From Curvibacter sp. (lineage in GTDB: Bacteria > Pseudomonadota > Gammaproteobacteria > Burkholderiales > Burkholderiaceae_C), in the NCBI GenBank assembly GCA_003500955.1, contig DNQP01000304.1, positions 24,471 through 36,938 on the forward strand: a DNA stretch of 12,468 nucleotides, given 5' to 3'. Below the pieces are notes generated by a model. That model did not search any database and had not been told where the DNA came from. It saw only the letters and a program-made list of their open reading frames with translations. A program made the position numbers and the translations under genes. Numbering within the stretch: the first letter of the stretch is position 1; every line of letters starts with the position of its first letter. Below are positions 1-7,427 of the stretch, piece by piece.

Positions 1-405
<405 letters not shown>

Positions 406-435
406 GCGCTGCTGCGCGGGCGCATTGCGTCGTTG

Positions 436-496
436 GGCGGTGCTCGGAATCCTCACGTACCCCAAGGTACGTTCCGGTTCCTGCGCTCCGTCCGCC
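436..496. repeat. Imperfect palindromic intergenic element
   Basis: The core is ACGTACC (455-461), a CCAA loop, then GGTACGT (466-472), a perfect 7-bp inverted repeat. GGAA (446-449) pairs with TTCC (478-481), and outer GGCGG (436-440) with CCGCC (492-496), so the whole could fold as an interrupted long hairpin. There is no T tract, so it is not itself an intrinsic terminator. Its form resembles dispersed intergenic repeats of Burkholderiales genomes, but no second copy is in this window, so repeat status is inferred. Confidence 0.45.
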
Positions 497-538
497 TAGC
501 ACTGCATCCCGCTCGCTACGCCCCGGTGGTGTGGCAAT

Positions 539-573
539 AAAAACAAAAGCCGCGTCGAGCGGCTTTTGTTTTT
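539..573. terminator. Bidirectional intrinsic terminator between ahcY and the DUF2909 gene
   Basis: A perfect stem pairs 539-553 with 559-573 around the 5-base loop GTCGA. The GC core is AGCCGC/GCGGCT, and A-rich and T-rich flanks extend the pairing to 15 bp. A T-rich run follows on both strands, so it can end ahcY transcripts (+) and transcripts of the convergent DUF2909 gene (-). Confidence 0.9.
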
Positions 574-591
574 GTTTGAGGTGTGTCGTGT

Positions 592-813
592 TTACTGGCC
601 TGGCTTGATGCCCGTGGGCTGGATGTAGCCCAGTTGCCAGGCGATCAGGATGCAGATGAAGATCAGCACGGAGAAACCGACCCGAAAGGCGAGGGCGCGC
701 GCCATCTTGCTGGTCTTGGGCTTGCCGTCCCGGCCATCGCGCAGCATGAAGAACAGGGCTGAGCCCAGGCTGGCGATGATGGCCAGGAAGGCCAGGGCGA
801 CGAGGTATTTCAT
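592..813 (-). CDS. Small twin-transmembrane protein, DUF2909 family
   Basis: The product is a 73-residue membrane protein beginning MKYLVALAFLAII. It has two hydrophobic segments, about residues 3-24 and 44-62. Between them is a short charged loop, RDGRDGKPKTSKMARAL, with several Lys and Arg residues. This matches the DUF2909 'twin transmembrane protein' commonly found beside SURF1 in betaproteobacterial cytochrome c oxidase clusters; its function is unknown. A longer reading frame extends upstream, but the chosen ATG starts directly at the first membrane helix. The gene lies head to head with SURF1, with only 15 bp between the two start codons, so the promoter of each must lie inside or beyond the other's coding region. 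The family call is confident; a role in oxidase assembly is inferred from location only. Confidence 0.85.
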   Translation of the reverse strand: MKYLVALAFLAIIASLGSALFFMLRDGRDGKPKTSKMARALAFRVGFSVLIFICILIAWQLGYIQPTGIKPGQ

Positions 814-828
814 GGACGGGATTATCGC

Positions 829-1548
829 GTGAGCGAACGCAGTCGGTTCTGGGTGGTGACGCTGGCCGCCGTGCTGGGTATGGCGGCCACGGCCGCGCTC
901 GGGCGCTGGCAGCTGGGGCGCGCCGCCGAAAAGGAAGCGCTGCAGGCAGCCATTGAGGCCCGGGCGCAGCAGCCCGTGCTCGATGCGCGCAGTGCCGCAG
1001 GCCCTGACGCCCCGCCGGACCTGCTGCACCGCCGGGTCGAGGCCCGTGGCCAGTGGGTGGGCGAGCGCACGGTCTTCCTCGACAACCGGCAGATGAACGG
1101 GCGCCCCGGCTTTTTCGTCGTCACGCCGCTGCGCCTGGAGGGCGAGGCCGGCGCGCTGCTCGTGCAGCGCGGCTGGGTGCCGCGTAACTTCGAGGACCGC
1201 ACCCGCGTGCCGGACATCGACACCCCCGCGGGGGTCGTCGTGTTGCAGGGGCGGCTGGCCGCACCACCCTCACGGCTATACGAAATGGGTCCGGCCGAGG
1301 CCGGGGCGATCCGGCAAAATCTCGACCTGGCGCAGTTCCGCGCCGAGACCGGTCTGCCGCTGGCGGGGCTGTCGATCCAGCAGACCGGGGCCGCGGCCGA
1401 TGGCCTCATGCGCGACTGGCCGCAGATCAACACCGGCGTGGACAAGCACTACGGCTACGCATTTCAATGGTTCGGGCTCTGTGCCCTGATGGCGATTCTT
1501 TATGTCTGGTTCCAAATTGTCCGAAGAGTCCGTGGCCGCAGGTCCTGA
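829..1548 (+). CDS. SURF1: SURF1-family cytochrome c oxidase assembly protein
   Basis: SURF1 (bacterial Surf1/Shy1) is an inner-membrane factor that helps place haem a/a3 in subunit I of aa3-type oxidase. The 239-residue product has the family layout: an N-terminal membrane helix (about 7-25) leading into LGRWQLGRAAEK, a periplasmic domain with NGRPGFFVVTPL (90-101) and VQRGWVPR (112-119), and a C-terminal helix (about 211-231) introduced by KHYGYAFQWFGL. Length is normal. The start is GTG; the next in-frame ATG would cut into the first membrane helix. The ribosome-binding site is weak. The last 47 bases overlap the start of the next gene in another frame, so translation is probably coupled. 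It heads the assembly operon running to SCO1. Confidence 0.95.
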   Translation: MSERSRFWVVTLAAVLGMAATAALGRWQLGRAAEKEALQAAIEARAQQPVLDARSAAGPDAPPDLLHRRVEARGQWVGERTVFLDNRQMNGRPGFFVVTPLRLEGEAGALLVQRGWVPRNFEDRTRVPDIDTPAGVVVLQGRLAAPPSRLYEMGPAEAGAIRQNLDLAQFRAETGLPLAGLSIQQTGAAADGLMRDWPQINTGVDKHYGYAFQWFGLCALMAILYVWFQIVRRVRGRRS

Positions 1549-2224
1549 CACTGCACAAGACCACGTGCTCGGGCTGACCGTGCACAGCCTGCCCGAGCCC
1601 GGCCAGATCGTGGCCGAAGACGCGGCACGCACGCGCTCCGGTCGCTGGAAGATGATCGCGCTGCTGCTGGTCTGCGCCGCGCCGGTCATCGCCTCCTACT
1701 TCACCTATTACGTGATCCGCCCCGAGAGCAAGCGCAGCTTTGGTGAACTCATCGATCCGCAGCGCCCCTTGCCCGAGCTGCTGGCGCTCGATCTCGCAGG
1801 TGCCACGCACCGTTTGCCCGAACTCAAGGGCCAGTGGCTGCTGCTCAGCGTGGGCCCTGCCGCCTGCCCCGAGGCCTGCCAGCAGCAGCTCTACTTCCAG
1901 CGCCAGCTGCGCGAGCTCATGGGGCGCGAGAAAGAGCGCGTGGACCGCGTCTGGCTCGTCACCGACACCGACCCCTTGCCCGCAGACCTCCAGCCCGCCC
2001 TGCAGGACGTCAAGGCCCTGCGCGTGCCGGCCGATGAACTGGCGCGCTGGCTCGCGCCCGCTGCAGGTGAGCGCATCGAGGACCACCTCTACGTGGTCGA
2101 TCCCATGGGCAACTGGATGATGCGTTTTCCCGCCCACATGAACGTCGAGACCGCGGCCAAGGCCAAGCGCGACCTGGAGCGCCTGCTGCGCGCCTCGTCT
2201 TCCTGGGACCAGCCGGGCCGTTGA
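1502..2224 (+). CDS. Membrane-anchored SCO/thioredoxin-like protein of the oxidase assembly operon
   Basis: The product is 240 residues. About 50 polar residues precede one membrane helix (roughly 50-71), and a periplasmic domain of about 165 residues follows. Proteins in this slot are usually annotated 'hypothetical' or 'cytochrome oxidase assembly'. The domain carries traces of a SCO fold: C122-P-E-A-C126 lies where SCO proteins have their copper-binding CPxxC, after a strand (WLLLSVGPAA) like the one before that motif. H195 in EDHLYVVDPMGNWMMRF matches the DHSAGMYIYDTQGRL segment of the SCO1 protein in this same cluster. All three SCO-type copper ligands therefore look present, although overall similarity is low. 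ATG 1502 lies inside SURF1; GTG 1532 is an alternative start with a smaller overlap. The stop falls just before the ATG of ctaA. Copper or redox chaperone activity is inferred. Confidence 0.85.
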   Translation: MSGSKLSEESVAAGPDTAQDHVLGLTVHSLPEPGQIVAEDAARTRSGRWKMIALLLVCAAPVIASYFTYYVIRPESKRSFGELIDPQRPLPELLALDLAGATHRLPELKGQWLLLSVGPAACPEACQQQLYFQRQLRELMGREKERVDRVWLVTDTDPLPADLQPALQDVKALRVPADELARWLAPAAGERIEDHLYVVDPMGNWMMRFPAHMNVETAAKAKRDLERLLRASSSWDQPGR

Positions 2225-2226
2225 AC

Positions 2227-3402
2227 ATGGACACGCAAGCTCTCTACGATCTGAGCCCGGCGCTGCGCCTCATGGGCATGGGCCTGGTTCTGGCTGCTGG
2301 TCCGCTGGCCTGGGTCTGGCTGCGCAAGCGCCAGGCCGGCAGCTCGCGCCGTCTGCAGGCCCTGACCCTGCTCACACTGTTCCTCACCTTCGACCTGGTG
2401 CTCTTCGGCTCGTTCACGCGGCTCACCGACTCCGGCCTGGGCTGCCCCGACTGGCCCGGTTGCTACGGCAAGGCCAGCCCCGTGGGCGCACACGCCGAGA
2501 TCAGCGCCGCGCAGCAGGCCATGCCCACGGGCCCGGTCACGCACGGCAAGGCCTGGGTCGAGATGATCCACCGCTACCTGGCCACGGGCGTGGGCGTGCT
2601 CATCCTCGTGCTGGCCATCAGCACCTGGGTCGAGCACCTGCGCCAGCGACGCAGCGGCGCCGCTCTCGCGGTACCCAGCCCCTGGTGGGCCACGCTGACG
2701 CTGGTCTGGGTCTGTGTGCAGGGTGCCTTCGGCGCGCTCACCGTGACCATGAAGCTGTTCCCCGCCATCGTCACGCTGCATCTGCTGGGCGGCCTGCTGC
2801 TGCTGGCCTTGCTCGCCTTGCAGGCCGTGCGCTACGCCCAGCTGCACAGCCCCTCGGCCACGCGCCCGCTGCCGGCGCGTCTGCACACGCTGATGAAGAT
2901 CGCCCTGGCCCTGCTCGCGCTGCAGATTGCACTGGGCGGCTGGGTCAGCACCAACTACGCGGTGCTGGCCTGCACCGAATTCCCCACCTGCCAGGGCAGC
3001 TGGTGGCCCGAGATGAATTTCGCCCAGGGCTTCGAGCTCTGGCGCGAGCTCGGGCTGACCGCGACGGGTGAGCACGTCAGTTTTGCCGCCCTGACGGCCA
3101 TCCACTACGTGCACCGCCTCGCGGCCTACCTCGTGATCGCCGTGCTGGTGCTGCTGGCCTGGCGTCTGCATGCGCTGCCGGCCTGGCGCGCCCCAGCCCG
3201 CGGCCTCGCCGGCCTGCTGCTGCTGCAATTCCTCACCGGCCTGAGCAATGTGGTGCTGGACTGGCCCTTGCTGGCCGCCGTGCTGCATACCGGCGGCGCT
3301 GCAGCCCTGGTGGTCCTGCTGACCTGGGGTCTGGCCGGCAGCAAGACGCACCGCGCCGTGGTCCGTACCGCTCCCGCCTCCGTACCGAGTTCTGCCGCAT
3401 GA
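2227..3402 (+). CDS. ctaA: Haem A synthase (COX15/CtaA)
   Basis: This integral membrane enzyme oxidises the C8 methyl of haem O to a formyl group, giving haem A for aa3 oxidases. The 391-residue product has about eight hydrophobic helices arranged as two similar halves. The family landmarks are [17 protein letters not shown] with Cys73 and Cys79, [10 protein letters not shown] with His115, [15 protein letters not shown] with His185, LACTEFPTC with Cys249 and Cys255, [11 protein letters not shown] with His296, and AAVLHTGG with His354. These give the four expected haem-ligand histidines and both cysteine pairs. ATG 2227, just after the preceding stop, is preferred to an in-frame TTG at 2221 that overlaps that stop. 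It shares an ATGA overlap with ctaB, so the two steps of haem A synthesis are translationally coupled. Confidence 0.96.
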   Translation: MDTQALYDLSPALRLMGMGLVLAAGPLAWVWLRKRQAGSSRRLQALTLLTLFLTFDLVLFGSFTRLTDSGLGCPDWPGCYGKASPVGAHAEISAAQQAMPTGPVTHGKAWVEMIHRYLATGVGVLILVLAISTWVEHLRQRRSGAALAVPSPWWATLTLVWVCVQGAFGALTVTMKLFPAIVTLHLLGGLLLLALLALQAVRYAQLHSPSATRPLPARLHTLMKIALALLALQIALGGWVSTNYAVLACTEFPTCQGSWWPEMNFAQGFELWRELGLTATGEHVSFAALTAIHYVHRLAAYLVIAVLVLLAWRLHALPAWRAPARGLAGLLLLQFLTGLSNVVLDWPLLAAVLHTGGAAALVVLLTWGLAGSKTHRAVVRTAPASVPSSAA

Positions 3403-4295
3403 GTGCCACCGTTTCCGCGCCGACGTCTTCCGTGTTCAGCCAGTTCTATGCGCTGACCAAACCGCGCGTCGTGCAGCTCATCGTCTTCTGTGCGCTCATC
3501 GGCATGGTGCTGGCCGTGCCTGGTTTGCCGGGCTGGCCCGCGCTGCGCCTCATGCTCATCGCCTGCCTGGGCATCTGGCTCGTGGCCGGTGCCGCGGCAG
3601 CCTTCAACTGCATCGTCGAGAAAGGCATCGACGCCAAGATGAAGCGCACGGCCTGGCGTCCTACCGCCAAGGGCGAGCTCAGCGACGTGCAGACCCTGCT
3701 GTTCTCGGCCGTGCTCTGCGCCGCCGGTTCGGCGCTGCTCTACCTCTGGGTCAACCCGCTGACCATGTGGCTGACCTTCGCCACCTTCGTCGGCTACGCC
3801 GTGATCTACACCGTGATCCTCAAGCCGCTGACGCCGCAGAACATCGTGATCGGAGGCGCCTCGGGCGCCATGCCGCCGGTGCTGGGCTGGGCCGCCATGA
3901 CCAACCACGTCGGCCCCGAGGCGCTCATCCTCTTCCTCATCATCTTCCTGTGGACGCCGCCGCATTTCTGGGCCCTGGCGCTGTACCGCGTCGAGGACTA
4001 CCGCAAGTCCGGCCTGCCCATGCTGCCCGTCACGCACGGCAACGAATTCACGCGCCTGCAGATCCTGCTCTACACCCTGGTGCTGTTCGCGGCCTGCCTC
4101 ATGCCCTTCGCCTACGGCATGAGCTCCTGGCTCTACCTGGCCGCGGCCGTGGTGCTGAGCGTGGGCTTCTTCGCCTACGCCTTCAAGCTCTGGCGCAGCT
4201 ATTCCGACGAGCTGGCGCGTCGCACTTTCCGTTTCTCGCTCATCCATCTCAGCGCGCTGTTCGCCGCGCTGCTGCTCGACCACTATCTGCTCTGA
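3399..4295 (+). CDS. ctaB: Protohaem IX farnesyltransferase, haem O synthase (COX10/CtaB)
   Basis: CtaB is a membrane UbiA-family prenyltransferase that adds a hydroxyethylfarnesyl chain to haem B, making haem O, the substrate of CtaA just upstream. The product is 298 residues, normal for the family, with multiple membrane helices. The first polyprenyl-diphosphate site reads [19 protein letters not shown] at about 70-88, with Asn70, Asp78 and Arg83. The second reads [16 protein letters not shown] at about 199-214. [15 protein letters not shown] lies between helices in the conserved position. Its ATG overlaps the TGA of ctaA by four bases, and SCO1 begins eight bases after its stop. Confidence 0.97.
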   Translation: MSATVSAPTSSVFSQFYALTKPRVVQLIVFCALIGMVLAVPGLPGWPALRLMLIACLGIWLVAGAAAAFNCIVEKGIDAKMKRTAWRPTAKGELSDVQTLLFSAVLCAAGSALLYLWVNPLTMWLTFATFVGYAVIYTVILKPLTPQNIVIGGASGAMPPVLGWAAMTNHVGPEALILFLIIFLWTPPHFWALALYRVEDYRKSGLPMLPVTHGNEFTRLQILLYTLVLFAACLMPFAYGMSSWLYLAAAVVLSVGFFAYAFKLWRSYSDELARRTFRFSLIHLSALFAALLLDHYLL

Positions 4296-4303
4296 GGACT
4301 GTC

Positions 4304-4912
4304 ATGGAAAAACGCCGACTGCTCCGTTCCGCCCTGCTCGCCGTGCTGGCGGGCGGCGCCCTGCTGCTGGGGGCCTGCTCCGAGGGCAGCAAGGCCAGCT
4401 TCAACGCCATCGACGTCACCGGCGCCGACTACGCCAAGGACTTCGCGCTGACCGACCACAACGGCCAGGCGCGCACGCTCAAGGACTTCCAGGGCAAGAT
4501 CGTCGTCATGTTCTTCGGCTACACCCAGTGCCCGGACGTCTGCCCCACCTCCATGACCGAGCTTGCGGCCGTCAAGAAGCTGCTGGATAAGGATGGCGAC
4601 AAGGTGCAGGGCCTGTTCGTCACCATCGATCCCGAGCGCGACACACCCGAGATCATGAAGGCCTACATGGCCAACTTCGACCCGAGCTTCCTCGCGCTCT
4701 ATGCCGCCTCGCCGGATCAGCTCGCCGCCGTGGCCAAGGACTACAAGGTCTACTACAAGAAGGTCGCCGGCAAGACGCCCACGAGCTACACCATGGACCA
4801 CTCGGCCGGCATGTACATCTACGACACCCAGGGCCGCCTGCGCCTGTACTCGCGCTACGGCAGCGGCGCCGGCGCCCTGGCCGACGACATCCGCCTGCTG
4901 CTCAAGAGCTGA
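4304..4912 (+). CDS. sco1: SCO1/SenC-family copper chaperone lipoprotein
   Basis: SCO proteins deliver copper to, or reduce cysteines of, the CuA site of cytochrome c oxidase subunit II on the periplasmic side. The 202-residue product starts with a lipoprotein signal (MEKRRLLRSALL...LLLGAC, lipidated Cys at 25) rather than a membrane helix. The thioredoxin-like domain has all three copper ligands: C76-P-D-V-C80 in FFGYTQCPDVCPTSM, and His166 in SYTMDHSAGMYIYD. VTIDPERDTP (106-115) is also characteristic. The start was chosen because it opens a proper signal peptide and follows ctaB directly. It is the last gene of the operon. Only a weak hairpin (GCCGC/GCGGC, 4913-4927, no T tract) separates it from the convergent receptor gene. 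Confidence 0.96.
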   Translation: MEKRRLLRSALLAVLAGGALLLGACSEGSKASFNAIDVTGADYAKDFALTDHNGQARTLKDFQGKIVVMFFGYTQCPDVCPTSMTELAAVKKLLDKDGDKVQGLFVTIDPERDTPEIMKAYMANFDPSFLALYAASPDQLAAVAKDYKVYYKKVAGKTPTSYTMDHSAGMYIYDTQGRLRLYSRYGSGAGALADDIRLLLKS

Positions 4913-4936
4913 GCCGCCGTCTGCGGCGCGGGTGGT

Positions 4937-5920
4937 TCACTCGACCTTGATGCCGCGTTCGGCAATGATCTTGCCCATGGCCGCGGTGTCCGCGGCGATG
5001 CGACGGGCCAGCGCTTCCGAGCTGCCGCCAGCCACCTGCCAGCCCTGCTGAAAGAGGCGCTGGCGCACCTCGGGGCTGCGCGCGATGTCGCTCAGCAGGG
5101 CCGAGAGTCGCGCCACCACCGGCTTGGGCAGCGAGGCCGGGCCGGCCACTGCGTTCCAGATCTCCAGCTGAAAGTCTTGCACGCCGGCCTCGGACAGGCT
5201 GGGTACCCCCGGCGCCAGCGTACTGCGGCCGGCCGAGGTCACGCCCAGCAGGCGTACCTTGCCGGCAGCCGCCTGCGCCTGGGCCAGGCCCGGCGGCAGC
5301 ATGGAGAGCTGGATGTCGCCACCGATCATGGCCGTGACCACCTGTGGGTAGCCGGGGTAGGGCACATGCACAGGCTCGCTACCCGTGCGCGCCTTGAACA
5401 GCTCCATGCCGATGTGTCCCACGGTGCCGATGCCCGGCGAGCCATAGCTCCATTTGCTGCCGTTGCTGCGCGCTGCGGCCAGCCAGTCGGCCGTGTTGCT
5501 GCCGGGTGCACCGGCTGGCGCGGCCAGCACCAGGGGTGCAGTGCCGATCAGGCTGATGGGCGCCAGGTCCTTGGCCGGGTCATAGGGTGTCTTGGGATTG
5601 AGCAGCTTGGCGATCGTGAGGTTGCCGTTGATCATCACGCCCAGGGTGTGACCGTCGGTGGCTTTGGCCACGAGATCGGCCGCGATGTTGCCGCCGGCGC
5701 CCGGGCGGTTCTCCACCACCACCGGCTGGCCCAGGGCCTTGGACAGCGGCTCGGCCAGCGTGCGCGCGACGAGGTCGGGCGAGGTGCCGGCCGGGAAACC
5801 CACCAGCAGCCGGACCGGCTTGCTCGGCCAGGGCTCGGCGGCCGGGCTGCCCAGCGTGCAAGAGGTGAGCGCCAGCGCCAGCAGGGCGCGACGCAGAGGG
5901 GACGAGGGGATCAAGCGCAT
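4937..5920 (-). CDS. Bug-family (TctC-like) periplasmic solute-binding receptor
   Basis: The 327-residue product belongs to the tripartite tricarboxylate transporter receptor (Bug) family, which is greatly expanded in Burkholderiales. An N-terminal export signal (about residues 1-28) contains LTSC, which could act as a lipobox at Cys21; signal-peptidase I cleavage after SPAA is the alternative. The mature part starts WPSKPVRLLVGFPAG and has the family signatures FPAGTSPDLVAR (42-53) and VVENRPGAGGNIAAD (68-82). The ATG at 5920 is preferred because TGGAGC lies at ribosome-binding distance; an upstream in-frame start would add 14 residues before the signal. No TctA or TctB membrane partners are adjacent, so it is an orphan receptor whose ligand cannot be told. 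A terminator separates it from rpoH. Confidence 0.93.
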   Translation of the reverse strand: MRLIPSSPLRRALLALALTSCTLGSPAAEPWPSKPVRLLVGFPAGTSPDLVARTLAEPLSKALGQPVVVENRPGAGGNIAADLVAKATDGHTLGVMINGNLTIAKLLNPKTPYDPAKDLAPISLIGTAPLVLAAPAGAPGSNTADWLAAARSNGSKWSYGSPGIGTVGHIGMELFKARTGSEPVHVPYPGYPQVVTAMIGGDIQLSMLPPGLAQAQAAAGKVRLLGVTSAGRSTLAPGVPSLSEAGVQDFQLEIWNAVAGPASLPKPVVARLSALLSDIARSPEVRQRLFQQGWQVAGGSSEALARRIAADTAAMGKIIAERGIKVE

Positions 5921-5939
5921 GCTTGCAGCTCCAGAAATG

Positions 5940-5971
5940 AAAAGACCCCGGACTCTGGACAAGTCGCGGGG
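5940..5971 (-). terminator. Intrinsic terminator downstream of rpoH
   Basis: Read on the minus strand, CCCCGCGACT (5971-5962) pairs with AGTCCGGGG (5954-5946) with one bulged base and a 7-base loop. TCTTTT follows directly (5945-5940). It lies between the rpoH stop and the start of the receptor gene, so it should insulate the two genes. Confidence 0.75.
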
Positions 5972-5993
5972 CCTGTTGAGGCGGGTGCCAGGG

Positions 5994-6935
5994 TCAGGCG
6001 TATTCTGCCAGCGCAGCCTTCATCTTTTTCATCGCCGCCACCTCGATCTGGCGGATGCGCTCGGCGCTCACGCCGTACTCGGCGGCCAGTTCGTGCAATG
6101 TCATCCCACCCGAGTTGTCGTCGTTGACCTTGAGCCAGCGCTCCTCCACGATGCGGCGGCTGCGCGCATCCAGCGTGGCCAGGGCCTTGCTGATGCCATC
6201 GCTGGCCAGGCGGTCGCGCTGGCGTGCCTCGATCATGGCCGTGGGCTCGTGGTTGGCATCGGCCAGGTAGGCAATGGGGCCGTAGCTGTCTTCCCCGTCC
6301 GCCGTCGGCCCCGGGTCCAGCATGACGTCGCCGCCTGACAGGCGCGTCTCCATCTCGATGACCTCTTCACGCTTGACGTTGAGCTCGCGCGCCATCAGGT
6401 CGATCTCGCCTTCGCTCAGGGTCTCGCGGTGGGTGGCGGCGTCTGCCGCAGCGGCATCGGCCTTGTAACCCTGCTTCTTGGAGCGCAGGTTGAAGAAGAG
6501 CTTGCGCTGAGCCTTGGTCGTGGCGACCTTGACCATGCGCCAGTTCTTCAGGATGTATTCGTGGATCTCGGCCTTGATCCAGTGCATGGCGTAGCTCACC
6601 AGGCGCACGCCCTGGTCCGGGTCGAAGCGCTTGACGGCCTTCATCAGGCCCACATTGCCCTCCTGGATCAGGTCGCCGTGGGGCAGGCCGTAGCCCAGGT
6701 ACTGGCGTGAGACGGACACGACCAGACGCAGGTGAGAAAGCACCAACTTACCGGCAGCCTCAAGATCACCAGTCTCCCGGAACTTGCGAGCGTACTCCTG
6801 CTCCTCTTCCAGGGTGAGCATGGGCAGGCGGTTGGCGGCCGTGATGTAGGCGTCCAGATTGCCCAGCGGGGGCACCAGCGCCCAAGGGTTGGCAACGGCC
6901 AGGGCGGAACCGGAGGTGGCAGTCAAAGCGGTCAT
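5994..6935 (-). CDS. rpoH: Heat-shock sigma factor RpoH (sigma-32)
   Basis: RpoH directs RNA polymerase to heat-shock promoters. The 313-residue product has region 2 with LVVSVSRQYLGYGLPHGDLIQEGNVGLMKAVKRF and MHWIKAEIHEYILKNWR. It carries the RpoH-specific box QRKLFFNLR at 143-151, and region 4 has a helix-turn-helix around TLHELAAEYGVSAERIRQIE (279-298). The ATG at 6935 is preferred over longer in-frame starts because AAAGGAG (plus strand 6943-6949) lies seven bases upstream, and the longer forms would read through the operator. A perfect CIRCE element overlaps the candidate promoter. Codons for residues 49-70 are unusually rich in T-ending synonyms compared with the rest of the gene. Confidence 0.97.
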   Translation of the reverse strand: MTALTATSGSALAVANPWALVPPLGNLDAYITAANRLPMLTLEEEQEYARKFRETGDLEAAGKLVLSHLRLVVSVSRQYLGYGLPHGDLIQEGNVGLMKAVKRFDPDQGVRLVSYAMHWIKAEIHEYILKNWRMVKVATTKAQRKLFFNLRSKKQGYKADAAAADAATHRETLSEGEIDLMARELNVKREEVIEMETRLSGGDVMLDPGPTADGEDSYGPIAYLADANHEPTAMIEARQRDRLASDGISKALATLDARSRRIVEERWLKVNDDNSGGMTLHELAAEYGVSAERIRQIEVAAMKKMKAALAEYA

Positions 6936-6964
6936 TCCAGGACTCCTTTCGGAAGCAGGCGCAA

Positions 6965-6994
6965 ATATTAGCACTCTCTTCGAGGGAGTGCTAA
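6965..6994 (-). promoter_or_regulatory. Candidate sigma-70 promoter of rpoH, embedded in CIRCE
   Basis: On the minus strand, TTAGCA (6994-6989) as -35 and TAATAT (6970-6965) as -10 are 18 bases apart, each matching the consensus at four of six positions. Both hexamers overlap the CIRCE arms, so bound HrcA would block polymerase. The predicted leader is about 20-25 bases. No clear sigma-32-type promoter was found. Confidence 0.5.
6968..6994. promoter_or_regulatory. CIRCE operator (HrcA binding site) upstream of rpoH
   Basis: TTAGCACTC (6968-6976), nine bases, then GAGTGCTAA (6986-6994): an exact match to the CIRCE consensus TTAGCACTC-N9-GAGTGCTAA. HrcA binds this element and represses chaperone genes such as groESL when unfolded protein is scarce. 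It lies 33 bases upstream of the rpoH start codon and over the candidate promoter. No chaperone gene is nearby, so rpoH is the likely target; bfd on the other side starts 129 bases away. Confidence 0.92.
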
Positions 6995-7063
6995 ACACAA
7001 AGTTCCTGAGGTTTTAGCCAGTCCCTGACAAGAAAATATCCGTGGTCGGGCAGGGGTATGAAC

Positions 7064-7096
7064 TGGTCATTTGTAGTACGAACCATTATCATTTGC
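7064..7096 (+). promoter_or_regulatory. Candidate bfd promoter with overlapping Fur box
   Basis: TGGTCA (7064-7069) and TATCAT (7087-7092) are 17 bases apart and fit a sigma-70 promoter. The 19 bases at 7078-7096, read on the minus strand as GCAAATGATAATGG..., match about 12 of 19 positions of the Fur box consensus and cover the -10. This would let Fur repress bfd when iron is plentiful, as is known for bfd in other bacteria. The match is partial, so the assignment is tentative. Confidence 0.4.
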
Positions 7097-7123
7097 AGAA
7101 CATTTATCCCGACTTGCCCAGCC

Positions 7124-7357
7124 ATGATTGTTTGCGTCTGCCACCGCGTCTCTGACCAGACCATCGCGCGCGCCGCCCGTGCCGGTGCCGCGTTCGACGA
7201 CATCCAGCTTGAGCTGGGCGTGGCCACCCAGTGCGGCAAGTGCGAAGACTGCGCCCGTGCCCTCTGGTCCGAATGCCGCAGCGGCGGCCCCAAGATCGCC
7301 CACCTGAGCCAGGAGCTGGGTGTTGGCCGCACCATCCCGCTGGCTGTCGCCGCCTGA
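7124..7357 (+). CDS. bfd: Bacterioferritin-associated ferredoxin
   Basis: Bfd is a small [2Fe-2S] protein that docks on bacterioferritin and passes electrons to its haem, so that stored ferric iron is reduced and released. The 77-residue product begins MIVCVCHRVSD. Its four cluster cysteines are Cys4, Cys6, Cys37 and Cys40 (CVC ... QCGKC), the known Bfd spacing. Cys43 and Cys51 are extra. A longer in-frame start adds 22 residues that do not belong to the family, so the ATG before IVCVC is chosen; no clear Shine-Dalgarno precedes it. The partner gene bfr converges from the other side. A role in iron mobilisation is well supported by this pairing. Confidence 0.95.
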   Translation: MIVCVCHRVSDQTIARAARAGAAFDDIQLELGVATQCGKCEDCARALWSECRSGGPKIAHLSQELGVGRTIPLAVAA

Positions 7358-7375
7358 TCTTCAGCGACACATGCA

Positions 7376-7404
7376 AAAAGGGCTACGCAGTGCGTAGCCC
7401 TTTT
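7376..7404. terminator. Bidirectional intrinsic terminator shared by bfd and bfr
   Basis: AAAAGGGCTACGC (7376-7388) pairs perfectly with GCGTAGCCCTTTT (7392-7404) around a 3-base loop. TTTTGTTTTTTT follows on the plus strand and a T5 run on the minus strand. It sits 18 bases after bfd and 23 bases before the bfr stop, so it can end both convergent transcripts. Confidence 0.92.
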
Positions 7405-7427
7405 GTTTTTTTGAGCGCCCCGGCGCT

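Noticed and set aside
2221..2226. TTG start for ctaA two codons upstream
   Set aside because: It overlaps the preceding stop codon; the ATG at 2227 is the more usual choice.
2089..3351. Long open frame (420 codons) on the minus strand opposite ctaA
   Set aside because: It is antisense to a well-supported gene and its Gln-, Gly- and Ala-rich translation has no family features; long antisense frames are expected at this GC content.
4913..4927. GCCGC/GCGGC hairpin after SCO1 as a terminator
   Set aside because: Only a 5-bp stem and no T tract, so termination there is unsupported.
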